This document shows positions 55,613-64,000 of a DNA stretch of 64,000 nt, one piece after another. The notes beneath the pieces are model-generated. The model was not told the origin of the DNA. It searched no databases and saw only the letters and a list, made by a program, of their open reading frames with translations. Position 1 is the first letter of the stretch; every line of letters begins with the position of its first letter. The position numbers were made by a program, and so were the translations under genes. The DNA is from Pseudomonadota bacterium (GTDB lineage Bacteria > Pseudomonadota > Gammaproteobacteria > Eutrophobiales > Eutrophobiaceae), in NCBI GenBank assembly GCA_013112535.1, contig JABFGI010000003.1, positions 206,895-270,894 on the forward strand, given 5' to 3'.

Positions 55613-56875
55613 ATGTATTTTTACGGAATATTTAAAAAATTAAGTGTAATTGTTCTGATAGTTATACCCATCAGTACGATTGCTAATGAATTATCCCTGG
55701 CGGAAGCGGAACGGCTCGCATTAGATGCTGACTTTATTATCAAGCAATACAATACTCGTGCTGATAGTTTAAATGAAATTGCTATAGCTGAAGAACAATT
55801 ACCTGATCCCAAAGCCAAGTTCGGCGTCATGAATATTCCCGTTGATGGTTTTAGTCGAACTCAGGAACCTATGACGCAACTTCAATTTGGCGTTCAACAG
55901 GCATTTCCAAGAGGTGACACACTTCATTACAAACGTCTACGAACTGAGGATATGGCTGATGTTGATAAGGCAAAGGCATTAGAGCAGGAAAAGAAAGTAT
56001 TACGTTCATTGCGTAATAGTTATCTGAATTTGTTTCTGAATGTAAAAACAGAACTAATCCTTGAGCAAAACCGAACTTTATTCACACAATTGCTGGATAT
56101 CACTCAACGTCAATATGCCGTTGGCAGGGATAACCAGCATGATGTTCTGCGTGCACAACTTGAGTTGGCTTTGGTAGATGATCGTATTGCTGAGATTGTT
56201 GGTGCAAAAGAAATTGCCTTGGCCGAATTAACTAAATGGATAGGTAATGACTATGCACAAAGACCGCTACCTGATTCGTTTCCAGAATTATCATCGTTTG
56301 TTAGTGAGGAGGAGATAGTTTCAAATTTAAATTTTCACCCAATGATTCTGATGGAAGATGCCGTTGTTAATGCTAAAGAAAAAAATATCAAAATAGCGGA
56401 AGAGCAATATAAACCCGGTTGGATGTTGGACCTGACCTATGGTCAGCGTTCTGGAAACAATCTTGATGGTAGTAGTCGAGATGATTTTGCCTCTGCCATG
56501 GTAATGGTGGACTTACCTTTGTTTACAGATAAACGACAGGATAAACGGTTATCTGCTAGTAAACTTGAACATCAAGCCTCTCAATTCGTTCGCACAGATC
56601 GTTTATTGGAACTTAAACGACAGGTTGAAAAAGAACATGCTAATTGGGTACGTCTTGGTAAACGGCTTGAATTATATGAAACACGAGCATTGGTTGATGC
56701 TGAACAGAATTCAGAATCAACATTAAAAGCATATCAAAACGATCTCACTGATTTTACAACTTTAATGCGTGCTCGATTAACTGAGTTAAATACACAATTA
56801 GATATGTTGAAGATTCGTGTTGATCGTGCCAAGTCACAAGCAAACTTACTGTATTACACAAGAGAAACACTATGA
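55613..56875 (+). CDS. Outer membrane channel of Cus-type RND pump (TolC family)
   Basis: A 420 aa TolC-family protein starting at ATG 55613 (GAGGTG SD; a TTG at 55580 would add 11 residues). A signal peptide (about residues 1-24, ending STIA) is followed by the helical repeats ALDADFIIKQYNTRADSLNE and RQYAVGRDNQHDVLRAQLEL and a terminal LTDFTTLMRARLTEL block. It probably pairs with the CusB- and CusA-like proteins encoded immediately downstream (ATGA overlap). Confidence 0.9.
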   Translation: MYFYGIFKKLSVIVLIVIPISTIANELSLAEAERLALDADFIIKQYNTRADSLNEIAIAEEQLPDPKAKFGVMNIPVDGFSRTQEPMTQLQFGVQQAFPRGDTLHYKRLRTEDMADVDKAKALEQEKKVLRSLRNSYLNLFLNVKTELILEQNRTLFTQLLDITQRQYAVGRDNQHDVLRAQLELALVDDRIAEIVGAKEIALAELTKWIGNDYAQRPLPDSFPELSSFVSEEEIVSNLNFHPMILMEDAVVNAKEKNIKIAEEQYKPGWMLDLTYGQRSGNNLDGSSRDDFASAMVMVDLPLFTDKRQDKRLSASKLEHQASQFVRTDRLLELKRQVEKEHANWVRLGKRLELYETRALVDAEQNSESTLKAYQNDLTDFTTLMRARLTELNTQLDMLKIRVDRAKSQANLLYYTRETL

Positions 56876-58179
56876 AAAAAATAATTCTAATAATCCTTTT
56901 GCTCATCATTGGGCTTTCTGGTGGTGTTTTATTTGAGAAGGAATTAAATGTTTCTCAAATAGTGTTCAACTCTAATATGGATATGAATTCGAATGAACAT
57001 GCGGGTCATTCAAATTCGGAATCCAAAGAGAAAAAAATTATGTATTGGGTTGCACCAATGAATCCTACTTACCGTCGTGATGAACCGGGCAAATCACCTA
57101 TGGGGATGGATCTAATTCCAGTTTACGAAGGTGAAGATGAGGGCATGGATGAAGATATGTCCATCGTTAAGATAAGTCCGGAGGTCGTTAATAATCTTGG
57201 AGTACGTTCAGCTAATGTAGAACGTGGTCCCTTATGGAAAAGAATTGGTACAGTTGGTTATATCGATTACGACGAAACACGTATCAATCATATTCATACA
57301 AGAACAGAAGGCTGGATAGAACGATTGCAAGTTCGTGCTGAAGGTGAAGAGGTTAAACGCGGACAACTTTTATTTGAACTCTATTCACCGCCATTAGTAA
57401 ATGCTCAGGAAGAATACTTGCAAGCCTTAGCTAGTGGCAATCGATTATTAGCAGCAGCATCAAAAGAGAAACTTTCTGCCTTAGGCATATCGAAGTCACA
57501 AATAGATAGATTAGAGAAAGATAAAAAAATTACACAGAACATACGTTTTTATGCAACGCAATCAGGTGTATTAATCAATCTCGGAGTACGAGAAGGGATG
57601 TATATCAAACCTGAAACTCAAATTTTGAGTATCGCTAATCTTGATACGATTTGGTTGTTAGCTGAAGTATTTGAGCGACAAGCAGACTGGGTTGAGGTAG
57701 GTCAAAGTGCTGAAGCAAAATTGCCATCCATGCCGGGTGTCATCTGGAAAGGAACTGTTGAATATATCTATCCTGATCTTGATCCGGTGACTCGAACATT
57801 GCGGGTGCGTTTACGTTTTGATAATTCGAAAGAAAAGTTAAAACCGAATATGTATTCACATGTCACTATATTCACCGGAGAGAAGAAGGATGTCATCAGT
57901 ATTCCACGAGGAGCATTAATTCGTGATGCTCATCAGGAACGCGTTATAAAAGCACTTGGAGAAGGTCGCTTTCAGGCACAGGACGTTGTTTCTGGTATCG
58001 AAAGTGGCGACATGATTGAAATTATTTCAGGTTTAAATGAAGACGACAAAATTGTTATCTCCTCACAATTTCTGATTGATTCTGAATCAAACCTCAAAGC
58101 AAGTTTAAATCGCATGCAAGCCGTTGAAGATGATATGAGTGAACATTCGATGGAACATGATGAAATGGAAAAGGAGTAA
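56872..58179 (+). CDS. RND periplasmic adaptor with heavy-metal-binding domain (CusB-like)
   Basis: A 435 aa membrane fusion protein. One N-terminal TM helix/signal anchor is followed by Met/His-rich DMNSNEHAGHSNSE and an HMBD (YWVAPMNPTYRRDEPGKSPM), a YHS-like metal domain typical of Cus/Sil adaptors. The barrel-sandwich and alpha-hairpin core follows and the tail is Met/Glu/His-rich (MSEHSMEHDEMEKE). Probably handles Cu(I)/Ag(I). Confidence 0.92.
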   Translation: MKKIILIILLLIIGLSGGVLFEKELNVSQIVFNSNMDMNSNEHAGHSNSESKEKKIMYWVAPMNPTYRRDEPGKSPMGMDLIPVYEGEDEGMDEDMSIVKISPEVVNNLGVRSANVERGPLWKRIGTVGYIDYDETRINHIHTRTEGWIERLQVRAEGEEVKRGQLLFELYSPPLVNAQEEYLQALASGNRLLAAASKEKLSALGISKSQIDRLEKDKKITQNIRFYATQSGVLINLGVREGMYIKPETQILSIANLDTIWLLAEVFERQADWVEVGQSAEAKLPSMPGVIWKGTVEYIYPDLDPVTRTLRVRLRFDNSKEKLKPNMYSHVTIFTGEKKDVISIPRGALIRDAHQERVIKALGEGRFQAQDVVSGIESGDMIEIISGLNEDDKIVISSQFLIDSESNLKASLNRMQAVEDDMSEHSMEHDEMEKE

Positions 58180-58182
58180 ACC

Positions 58183-61100
58183 ATGATTGAACAAATTATA
58201 CGTTGGTCAATCAATAATCGATTTCTGATTATTCTTGTCACCACGATCGTTTTAATCAGCGGTGTGACTATCATAAAGCAGACACCAGTAGATGCGATAC
58301 CTGATCTTTCTGATGTGCAAGTTATTATAAAAACGCCTTTCCCGGGACAAGCACCACAGGTTGTTGAAGATCAAGTCACTTATCCATTAACGACGGCCAT
58401 GCTGTCAGTACCTTATGCCGTTACGGTTAGGGGGTATTCTTTTTTTGGTGATTCTTATGTTTATGTCATTTTTGAAGAAGGAACAGATCTCTACTGGGCA
58501 CGATCGCGAGTACTTGAATACCTAAGTCAAGTTACCAGTCGTTTACCAACTGGTGCAAAGCCGGAACTAGGACCGGATGCAACAGGTGTCGGTTGGGTAT
58601 ATGAGTATGCATTAGTTGATCGCAAAGGAAATCATGATTTATCACAACTTCGTTCAATTCAAGATTGGTTTCTTAAATACGAATTACAAACCGTCCCAGG
58701 TGTAGCAGAGGTCGCTACCATCGGTGGTATGGTTAAACAATATCAAGTTGTTGTCGATCCTAATCAGTTACGTGCTTATGACATACCAATATCTAAGATT
58801 AGTAATGCCATAAAAAAAGCAAATCAAGAAGCGGGTGCATCCGTTATTGAAATGGCAGAAGCCGAGTATATGGTCAGGGTCACTGGTTATATCACTGGTT
58901 TGGAAGAACTGCGTAACATTCCCCTCGGTGTTAACGCTAGAGGTACACCCGTGTTACTTAAAGATGTCGCACAAGTTCGTGTTGGACCACAATTGCGACG
59001 TGGTATTGCAGAACTGAACGGTGAAGGTGAAGTTGTTGGTGGTGTTATCGTAATGCGTTGGGGAGAAAACGCTAAAAAAGTTATCGATTCAGTTAAAGAT
59101 AAATTAAATGAACTACAACAAGGTTTACCAGATGGTGTAGAGATCGTTGAGACTTATGATCGTTCCGGTTTGATTGAACGAGCAATTAGCACATTAAAGG
59201 ACGCATTACTTCAAGAATTGGTATTGGTAGCCCTTGTTTGTATCTTTTTCCTGCTACATTTTAGATCTGCTCTGGTTGTTATTGTTAGTCTGCCACTTGG
59301 AATATTAATGGCATTTATCATCATGAATGCTCAAGGGATTAATGCCAATATTATGTCTTTGGGAGGCATCGCTATTGCGATTGGTGTCATGGTCGATGCA
59401 GCCATTGTGATGATTGATAACGTTCATAAACATATTGAACGTAAAAGTGATGATAGCGACCATTGGAATGTTATTGTCACAGCAACAACAGAAGTGGGGC
59501 CGCCATTATTCTTTTCATTACTGATAACCGGACTGAGTGTATTACCTATTTTTACCTTGCAAGCACAAGAAGGCCGCATGTTTTCACCACTGGCTTTTAC
59601 ATGGGTTTACGCAATGTTATCGGCAACTATACTTGCTGTAACAGTAGTGCCTGTTTTGTTGGGTTATTTTATAAAAGGACGTGTTATCTCTTCAGAAAAA
59701 AATCCAGTCACACGCATTCTAATTGTCATCTATAAACCTATCATACAAACCGTACTTCGTTATCCTATATCGACAGTATTTACTGCTTTAATAATTATGG
59801 TTGTTGGGCTCTGGCCGTTTACACAATTAGGTAGTGAGTTTATGCCTGATTTGGATGAAGGTGATTTAATGTATATGCCGACAACATTACCTGCCATTTC
59901 CATTGGTAAAGCACAACAAATTCTACAGCAGACGGACAAATTAATTCGTACCGTACCTGAAGTTGAAAGTGTATTTGGAAAGATAGGTCGCGCAGAATCT
60001 GCTACTGATCCGGCACCGTTAACGATGATAGAAACACTCATTCGTTTTAAACCTCGTGATGAATGGCGTGAGGGTATGTCGGTTGAAAAGCTTAAAGCGG
60101 AATTCAATAGTTTGGTTAAGTTACCTGGCATTACCAATGCTTGGGTAATGCCAATTAAAACACGTATCGATATGTTAGCAACGGGGATCAAAACACCCGT
60201 TGGTATAAAAATAGCGGGTACTGATCTTAAAGTCATCGAAGATATTGGTCGCCAAATTGAAAAAGCACTTCAAGATGTTCCAGGTACAGCTTCGGTTTAT
60301 GCGGAGCGTGTTGCAGGTGGTCGATATCTTACCGTTGATATTGATAGAATCAATGCCGCACGACTAGGACTGAATATCAGTGATATACAAAATATTGTGC
60401 GCACTGCAGTAGGTGGGATGAATGTTGCGGAAACCGTTGAGGGGCTAGAACGTTATCCGATCAATATTCGTTATCCACATGAACTTCGAGATTCCCTGGA
60501 ACAAATACGTTTGTTACCCATAGTCACACCTTCAGGCGCAAGAATTCCATTGGGTGATGTTGCAACAGTTAATGTAACAGATGGGCCGCCAATGATTAAA
60601 AGTGAAAATGCACGTATCAATGGGTGGATCTTTGTTGATACCAAGGGACGCGATCTTGGCAGTTATGTAAATGATGCACGAGAACGTGTTTCGAAATCTG
60701 TAGACTTGCCCTCAGGTTACTCAATTACCTGGTCTGGTCAATACGAATATATGTTACGCGCAATGGAACGATTAAAGATTGTCGTGCCTATCACCTTCAT
60801 CATTATATTTATGTTGCTTTATCTGAATTTCAGAAAATTAGGTGATGTCGTATTGATCATGGGGTTTTTGCCATTTGCATTAGGCGGTGGGGCATGGTTT
60901 CTATATTTATTAAATTACAATCTTTCTGTCGCTGTTGGGGTTGGCTTTATTGCACTGGCTGGAATCGCTGTTGAATCAGGTGTTGTCATGCTGGAGTTTC
61001 TTAATAAAGCAGTTGATAAATTCAAAACTTCAAAACAAAAAGTAACTAAAGAACATTTAATTGCCGATATCGCAGAGGCTGCATGTCAACGCGTTAGACC

Positions 61101-61287
61101 GATTATGATGACAACCTGTTCAACAATAGCTGGACTACTTCCTATTATGTTTATTAATGGTACGGGTTCAGAAGTCATGACGCGTGTTGTAGCGCCAATG
61201 ATTGGAGGGATGATAAGCGCTACGTTGCTAACACTTATTGTTATTCCGTCAGTTTATTTTCTCTGGAAAAAACAGAGTGTGGTGTGA
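58183..61287 (+). CDS. cusA: Cus-type HME-RND efflux pump
   Basis: A 1034 aa inner-membrane transporter of the CusA/SilA branch. The TM4 motif AIGVMVDAAIVMIDNVHKHIE, the PTTLPAISIG and GSEFMPDLDEGDLMYMPTT segments and IMMTTCSTIAGLLPIMFING are typical. It starts 3 bp after the adaptor gene. Export of Cu(I)/Ag(I) across the envelope is likely given the nearby copper P-type ATPase. Confidence 0.94.
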   Translation: MIEQIIRWSINNRFLIILVTTIVLISGVTIIKQTPVDAIPDLSDVQVIIKTPFPGQAPQVVEDQVTYPLTTAMLSVPYAVTVRGYSFFGDSYVYVIFEEGTDLYWARSRVLEYLSQVTSRLPTGAKPELGPDATGVGWVYEYALVDRKGNHDLSQLRSIQDWFLKYELQTVPGVAEVATIGGMVKQYQVVVDPNQLRAYDIPISKISNAIKKANQEAGASVIEMAEAEYMVRVTGYITGLEELRNIPLGVNARGTPVLLKDVAQVRVGPQLRRGIAELNGEGEVVGGVIVMRWGENAKKVIDSVKDKLNELQQGLPDGVEIVETYDRSGLIERAISTLKDALLQELVLVALVCIFFLLHFRSALVVIVSLPLGILMAFIIMNAQGINANIMSLGGIAIAIGVMVDAAIVMIDNVHKHIERKSDDSDHWNVIVTATTEVGPPLFFSLLITGLSVLPIFTLQAQEGRMFSPLAFTWVYAMLSATILAVTVVPVLLGYFIKGRVISSEKNPVTRILIVIYKPIIQTVLRYPISTVFTALIIMVVGLWPFTQLGSEFMPDLDEGDLMYMPTTLPAISIGKAQQILQQTDKLIRTVPEVESVFGKIGRAESATDPAPLTMIETLIRFKPRDEWREGMSVEKLKAEFNSLVKLPGITNAWVMPIKTRIDMLATGIKTPVGIKIAGTDLKVIEDIGRQIEKALQDVPGTASVYAERVAGGRYLTVDIDRINAARLGLNISDIQNIVRTAVGGMNVAETVEGLERYPINIRYPHELRDSLEQIRLLPIVTPSGARIPLGDVATVNVTDGPPMIKSENARINGWIFVDTKGRDLGSYVNDARERVSKSVDLPSGYSITWSGQYEYMLRAMERLKIVVPITFIIIFMLLYLNFRKLGDVVLIMGFLPFALGGGAWFLYLLNYNLSVAVGVGFIALAGIAVESGVVMLEFLNKAVDKFKTSKQKVTKEHLIADIAEAACQRVRPIMMTTCSTIAGLLPIMFINGTGSEVMTRVVAPMIGGMISATLLTLIVIPSVYFLWKKQSVV

Positions 61288-61323
61288 AAAAAAATAAATA
61301 TCAATATTAAGGTTTATTTTTAA

Positions 61324-61364
61324 CCCAAGTGCTTGACTTGGGAGCAAGACATAGGTTGTAGGAT
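61324..61364 (+). promoter_or_regulatory. MerR-type promoter with preceding inverted repeat
   Basis: TTGACT (61333-61338) and TAGGAT (61359-61364) are 20 bp apart, a MerR-family spacing. CCCAAGT and ACTTGGG (61324-61330, 61336-61342) form a 7 bp dyad overlapping the -35. The MerR gene starts 31 bp downstream. It may also serve as an end structure for the cusA transcript. Confidence 0.55.
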
Positions 61365-61395
61365 TAACTATATCAATTGAGAAAGGTGGTTTCTC

Positions 61396-61833
61396 ATGAT
61401 TACAGACAAGAAAGCTGAAAATACATTTTCTTTACAAGTTAAAGACATTGCTAAAGCTGCAAATGTTTCTACAGATGCTGTACGGTTTTATACAAAAAAG
61501 GGACTTTTAAAACCAATACGAAATAAGACCAATAATTATCAGATGTACAATCATGCGGATTTAGTACGTGTACGCTTTATTAGCAAAGCAAAAATATTAG
61601 GGTATACCTTAAATGAAATAAAACAAATAACCCATGCAAGTGAAAAGAGTGAAACTCCTTGTCCGTTGGTAAGAGATATCATTAAGAAAAGAATTCAAAA
61701 AAATAAAAAGCAATTTGATGAGGCAATGGCGTTACAAAAAAGAATGGAAAAGGCATTACGACAATGGGAAAACATGGATGATGCCATACCTATTGGTGAT
61801 TCCATATGTCATTTAATAGAGAGTGTTACTTAA
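61396..61833 (+). CDS. MerR-family metal-responsive regulator
   Basis: A 145 aa MerR protein: HTH (VKDIAKAANVSTDAVRFYTK, then GLLKPIR), coiled coil and likely metal ligands C89 (ETPCPLVRD) and C138 (GDSICHLIES). The CPLVRD...ICHLIE pattern occurs in Cd/Pb/Cu-responsive relatives. It precedes the membrane protein and copper ATPase genes and probably regulates them through the promoter at 61333-61364. Confidence 0.88.
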   Translation: MITDKKAENTFSLQVKDIAKAANVSTDAVRFYTKKGLLKPIRNKTNNYQMYNHADLVRVRFISKAKILGYTLNEIKQITHASEKSETPCPLVRDIIKKRIQKNKKQFDEAMALQKRMEKALRQWENMDDAIPIGDSICHLIESVT

Positions 61834-61848
61834 TTTAGGAGGTGTATC

Positions 61849-62208
61849 ATGGCTGCATTTTTAGGAGATATAGCATTTTTAATAGGTATATTGGTTATTG
61901 CATCTGGTTTATTAGTTTTACATAAAGCGAGTTCAGATCCAAAGCCAAAATTATTAATAATTGCCGGAAAGTTACTCGTAATAGCAGGCATATTAACAGC
62001 CCTATGTACAACATACTTTTACTTTAAATATCATCTTGCAGGCGAACTAGAACATCCTTATCCCATTCATAGTGCCATGATGAAAGATATGAAAAAAATG
62101 CATGGGCAACATATGGACAAGATGATGATGAATAGAGGTGGAATGCAAACTGATGTTTCATCAGTGATAGAAGACGATGAACATGGGACTCATCATCCTG
62201 ATGAATAA
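61849..62208 (+). CDS. Met/His-rich small membrane protein
   Basis: A 119 aa protein with two TM helices (about residues 5-25 and 35-60), then a Met/His-rich region [20 protein letters not shown] and a His/Asp end. Clustered Met and His suggest Cu(I)/Ag(I) binding. AGGAGGTGTATC precedes the ATG. It is probably co-transcribed with the MerR gene and the ATPase. No family recognised. Confidence 0.7.
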   Translation: MAAFLGDIAFLIGILVIASGLLVLHKASSDPKPKLLIIAGKLLVIAGILTALCTTYFYFKYHLAGELEHPYPIHSAMMKDMKKMHGQHMDKMMMNRGGMQTDVSSVIEDDEHGTHHPDE

Positions 62209-62252
62209 AAGTTTGTCATGTGATTTTTGTGGCTTATATAAGGAATGGAGTC

Positions 62253-64000
62253 ATGACTGAATCATGTTGTCACAATCATCAACATAAACCTGCAAAGGCT
62301 GCACAAAAAGGTGATGTATTTACCTGTCCCATGCATCCGGAGGTTCAACAGGATCATCCAGGTGATTGTCCGAAATGTGGTATGGCTCTTGAGCCGATGT
62401 CGCTCCCTATGTCTTTAAAGAAAACGCAATACACTTGTCCTATGCATCCTGAAGTTATTCGAGATGAACCCGGCGATTGTCCGAAATGCGGTATGGCTCT
62501 TGAGCTGATACAAACTGAAGCGGAAGAAGAAAATTACGAACTGGTCGATATGACGCGACGTTTTTGGGTCAGTGTATTTCTAGCATTTCCTGTCTTTGTC
62601 AGTGCGATGGGATCGGAATTCTGGCCGGAGTTTTTTTCACAAATTATTGAACCACGTCAACGTCAATGGTTTGAATTAATTCTTGCAACACCTGTTGTCT
62701 TATGGAGTGGTTGGCCTTTCTTTGTAAAGGGATGGGCATCAATCGTTACACGACATCTTAATATGTTTACCTTAATAGGTTTGGGTGTCGGTGTTGCCTG
62801 GACATACAGTATTATTGCTACGCTATTTCCTGAATTATTTCCAATTTCAGTTCGTAATGAAATGGGTGTTGTTCCTGTTTACTTTGAAGCTGCAGCCGTC
62901 ATCACCGCACTAGTATTGTTAGGGCAAGTACTGGAACTTCGCGCGCGTAGTCAAACGAATGCGGCCATCAAAATGTTATTGGGTTTGGCACCAAAGACAG
63001 CAAGGTTGATAAAAGAAAATGGTTCTGAAGAAGATATTCCGATTGAACGTGTTCACATCGGTAATCATTTGCGTATTCGGCCAGGAGAAAAAATACCTGT
63101 TGATGGCAAGGTAATTGAAGGCAGTAGTTCAGTTGATGAGTCTATGGTTACCGGTGAACCAATTCCGATTAGTAAACATGCTGATGATAATCTAATCGGC
63201 GCAACTGTAAATGGTACCGGTAGTCTGGTTATGGAAGCACAACATGTTGGTAGTGATACCTTATTGGCACAGATTGTTCACATGGTTGCTGAAGCACAAC
63301 GTAGTCGTGCACCAATTCAAAAAATGGTTGATGTTGTTTCGGGTTACTTTGTTCCAGCCGTCGTTTTCATAGCAATTGTAACGTTTGTAGTTTGGCTTCT
63401 TGTCGGACCTGAACCTCAACTTGCCCATGCTGTAATTAATGCAGTTGCGGTATTAATCATTGCCTGTCCTTGTGCATTAGGATTGGCAACACCAATGTCA
63501 ATTATGGTGGGTACAGGTCGCGGTGCCTTACTTGGTGTATTGATAAAGAATGCAGAAGCACTGGAAGTGATGGAGAAAATTAATACGCTTGTTGTCGATA
63601 AGACCGGAACATTGACTGAAGGTAAACCAAAGTTAATTTCAGTCATTGCAGCAACAGGATTCAAAGATAAACAGGTATTACATTTAGGAGCGAGTCTGGA
63701 AAATAGCAGTGAGCACCCTCTAGCTCAGGCGATTGTAACCGGAGCAAAAGAAAAAAATATATCACTCAGCCCTGTCGATGAATTCAACTCGATTACTGGC
63801 AAAGGTGTTTTGGGTACAGTCGAAGATAAACAAGTTGCGATAGGCAACAAAAAACTTCTAGAAGAATTTAGGATTGATGCGGCTGATTTGATTGAACAGG
63901 CAGAAGCATTAAGACGCGATGGTCAAACGGCGATGTTTGTTGTTATTGATTATCAACCAGCTGGAATATTAAGTGTTGCCGATCCTATAAAAGACTCAAC
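62253..64000 (+). CDS. Copper-translocating P-type ATPase, 3' end beyond window
   Basis: The first 582 residues of a P1B-type ATPase. Two N-terminal YHS-like HMBD repeats ([20 protein letters not shown] and [20 protein letters not shown]) replace the usual HMA domains. Actuator motif [13 protein letters not shown] at C405-C407 ([12 protein letters not shown]), phosphorylation D449 ([11 protein letters not shown]) and HP motif (SSEHPLAQA) are intact. A start at ATG 62253 follows GGAATGGAG. CopA/SilP-type export of Cu(I)/Ag(I) is likely. The hinge and final TM helices are outside the window. Confidence 0.94.
   Translation, partial: MTESCCHNHQHKPAKAAQKGDVFTCPMHPEVQQDHPGDCPKCGMALEPMSLPMSLKKTQYTCPMHPEVIRDEPGDCPKCGMALELIQTEAEEENYELVDMTRRFWVSVFLAFPVFVSAMGSEFWPEFFSQIIEPRQRQWFELILATPVVLWSGWPFFVKGWASIVTRHLNMFTLIGLGVGVAWTYSIIATLFPELFPISVRNEMGVVPVYFEAAAVITALVLLGQVLELRARSQTNAAIKMLLGLAPKTARLIKENGSEEDIPIERVHIGNHLRIRPGEKIPVDGKVIEGSSSVDESMVTGEPIPISKHADDNLIGATVNGTGSLVMEAQHVGSDTLLAQIVHMVAEAQRSRAPIQKMVDVVSGYFVPAVVFIAIVTFVVWLLVGPEPQLAHAVINAVAVLIIACPCALGLATPMSIMVGTGRGALLGVLIKNAEALEVMEKINTLVVDKTGTLTEGKPKLISVIAATGFKDKQVLHLGASLENSSEHPLAQAIVTGAKEKNISLSPVDEFNSITGKGVLGTVEDKQVAIGNKKLLEEFRIDAADLIEQAEALRRDGQTAMFVVIDYQPAGILSVADPIKDS

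Noticed and set aside
59760-60236. 158 aa antisense frame in cusA
   Set aside because: Shadow of cusA coding; no start context or homology.

Overview
The window is about 64 kb of an AT-rich genome (roughly 38% G+C by eye). The backbone looks like a gammaproteobacterium: dacA-dat with ybeD-lipB-lipA, xseA divergent from guaB-guaA, tadA-pncC-thpR, and recA-recX-alaS-lysC-csrA followed by tRNA-Ser and tRNA-Arg are classical gammaproteobacterial neighbourhoods. Heavy metal efflux, a di-heme peroxidase and a possible FNR box fit a free-living bacterium that meets metals and low oxygen. I cannot name a genus.

Layout. (1) Positions 1-25,706 are mostly housekeeping: cell wall (DacA, D-amino acid aminotransferase), queuosine (QueD), an ABC exporter, lipoate synthesis (YbeD, LipB, LipA), envelope proteins (DUF218, M23 peptidase), XseA, GMP synthesis (GuaB, GuaA), TadA, PncC, ThpR, RecA/RecX, AlaS, LysC, CsrA and two tRNAs. 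Small insertions break the conserved order: a di-heme peroxidase after guaA, and a methyltransferase, a desaturase and a BrxR/CapW-like WYL regulator between thpR and recA. (2) At 25,706 a tyrosine integrase abuts the 3' end of tRNA-Arg(ACG), marking the left end of a genomic island. Integrase and an excisionase-like gene are followed by a small XRE repressor, divergent from an HNH-like protein and an ankyrin-AAA+ ATPase across a phage-like control region with three operators. (3) Positions 30,100-44,050 hold defence-type cargo: a 5'-nucleotidase, a WYL regulator divergent from a ubiquitin-like cassette (Ubl, E1-like protein with an N-terminal DUF6791-type domain, DUF6527 zinc protein), a TM0106/RecB-like nuclease, a DUF2130 coiled-coil nuclease, a helicase remnant and a complete type I Wadjet system (JetABCD). 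A 10+10 bp palindrome lies between the WYL gene and the Ubl gene. (4) Positions 44,900-45,850 are a gene-poor scar with a MazE-like antitoxin remnant, a candidate integron attC-like site and AT-rich palindromes. (5) Positions 45,850-64,000 form a metal resistance block: a Czc-type RND system plus two CDF exporters, a MerR-controlled MerC/thioredoxin-like operon, a Cus-type RND system, a second MerR regulator, a Met/His-rich membrane protein and a copper P-type ATPase cut by the window end.

How the parts work together. The efflux block covers cytoplasmic export (P-type ATPase, CDF) and trans-envelope export (two RND tripartite pumps). Each pump operon opens with a small secreted Cys/His protein followed by a hairpin. 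The defence block pairs anti-plasmid cleavage (Wadjet) with a compact ubiquitin-like module and two predicted nucleases. The most novel-looking parts are the WYL-Ubl-E1-DUF6527-nuclease-DUF2130-Wadjet neighbourhood and the repressor-controlled HNH/ankyrin-AAA+ pair. All functional statements are read from sequence and family knowledge; no searches were run.
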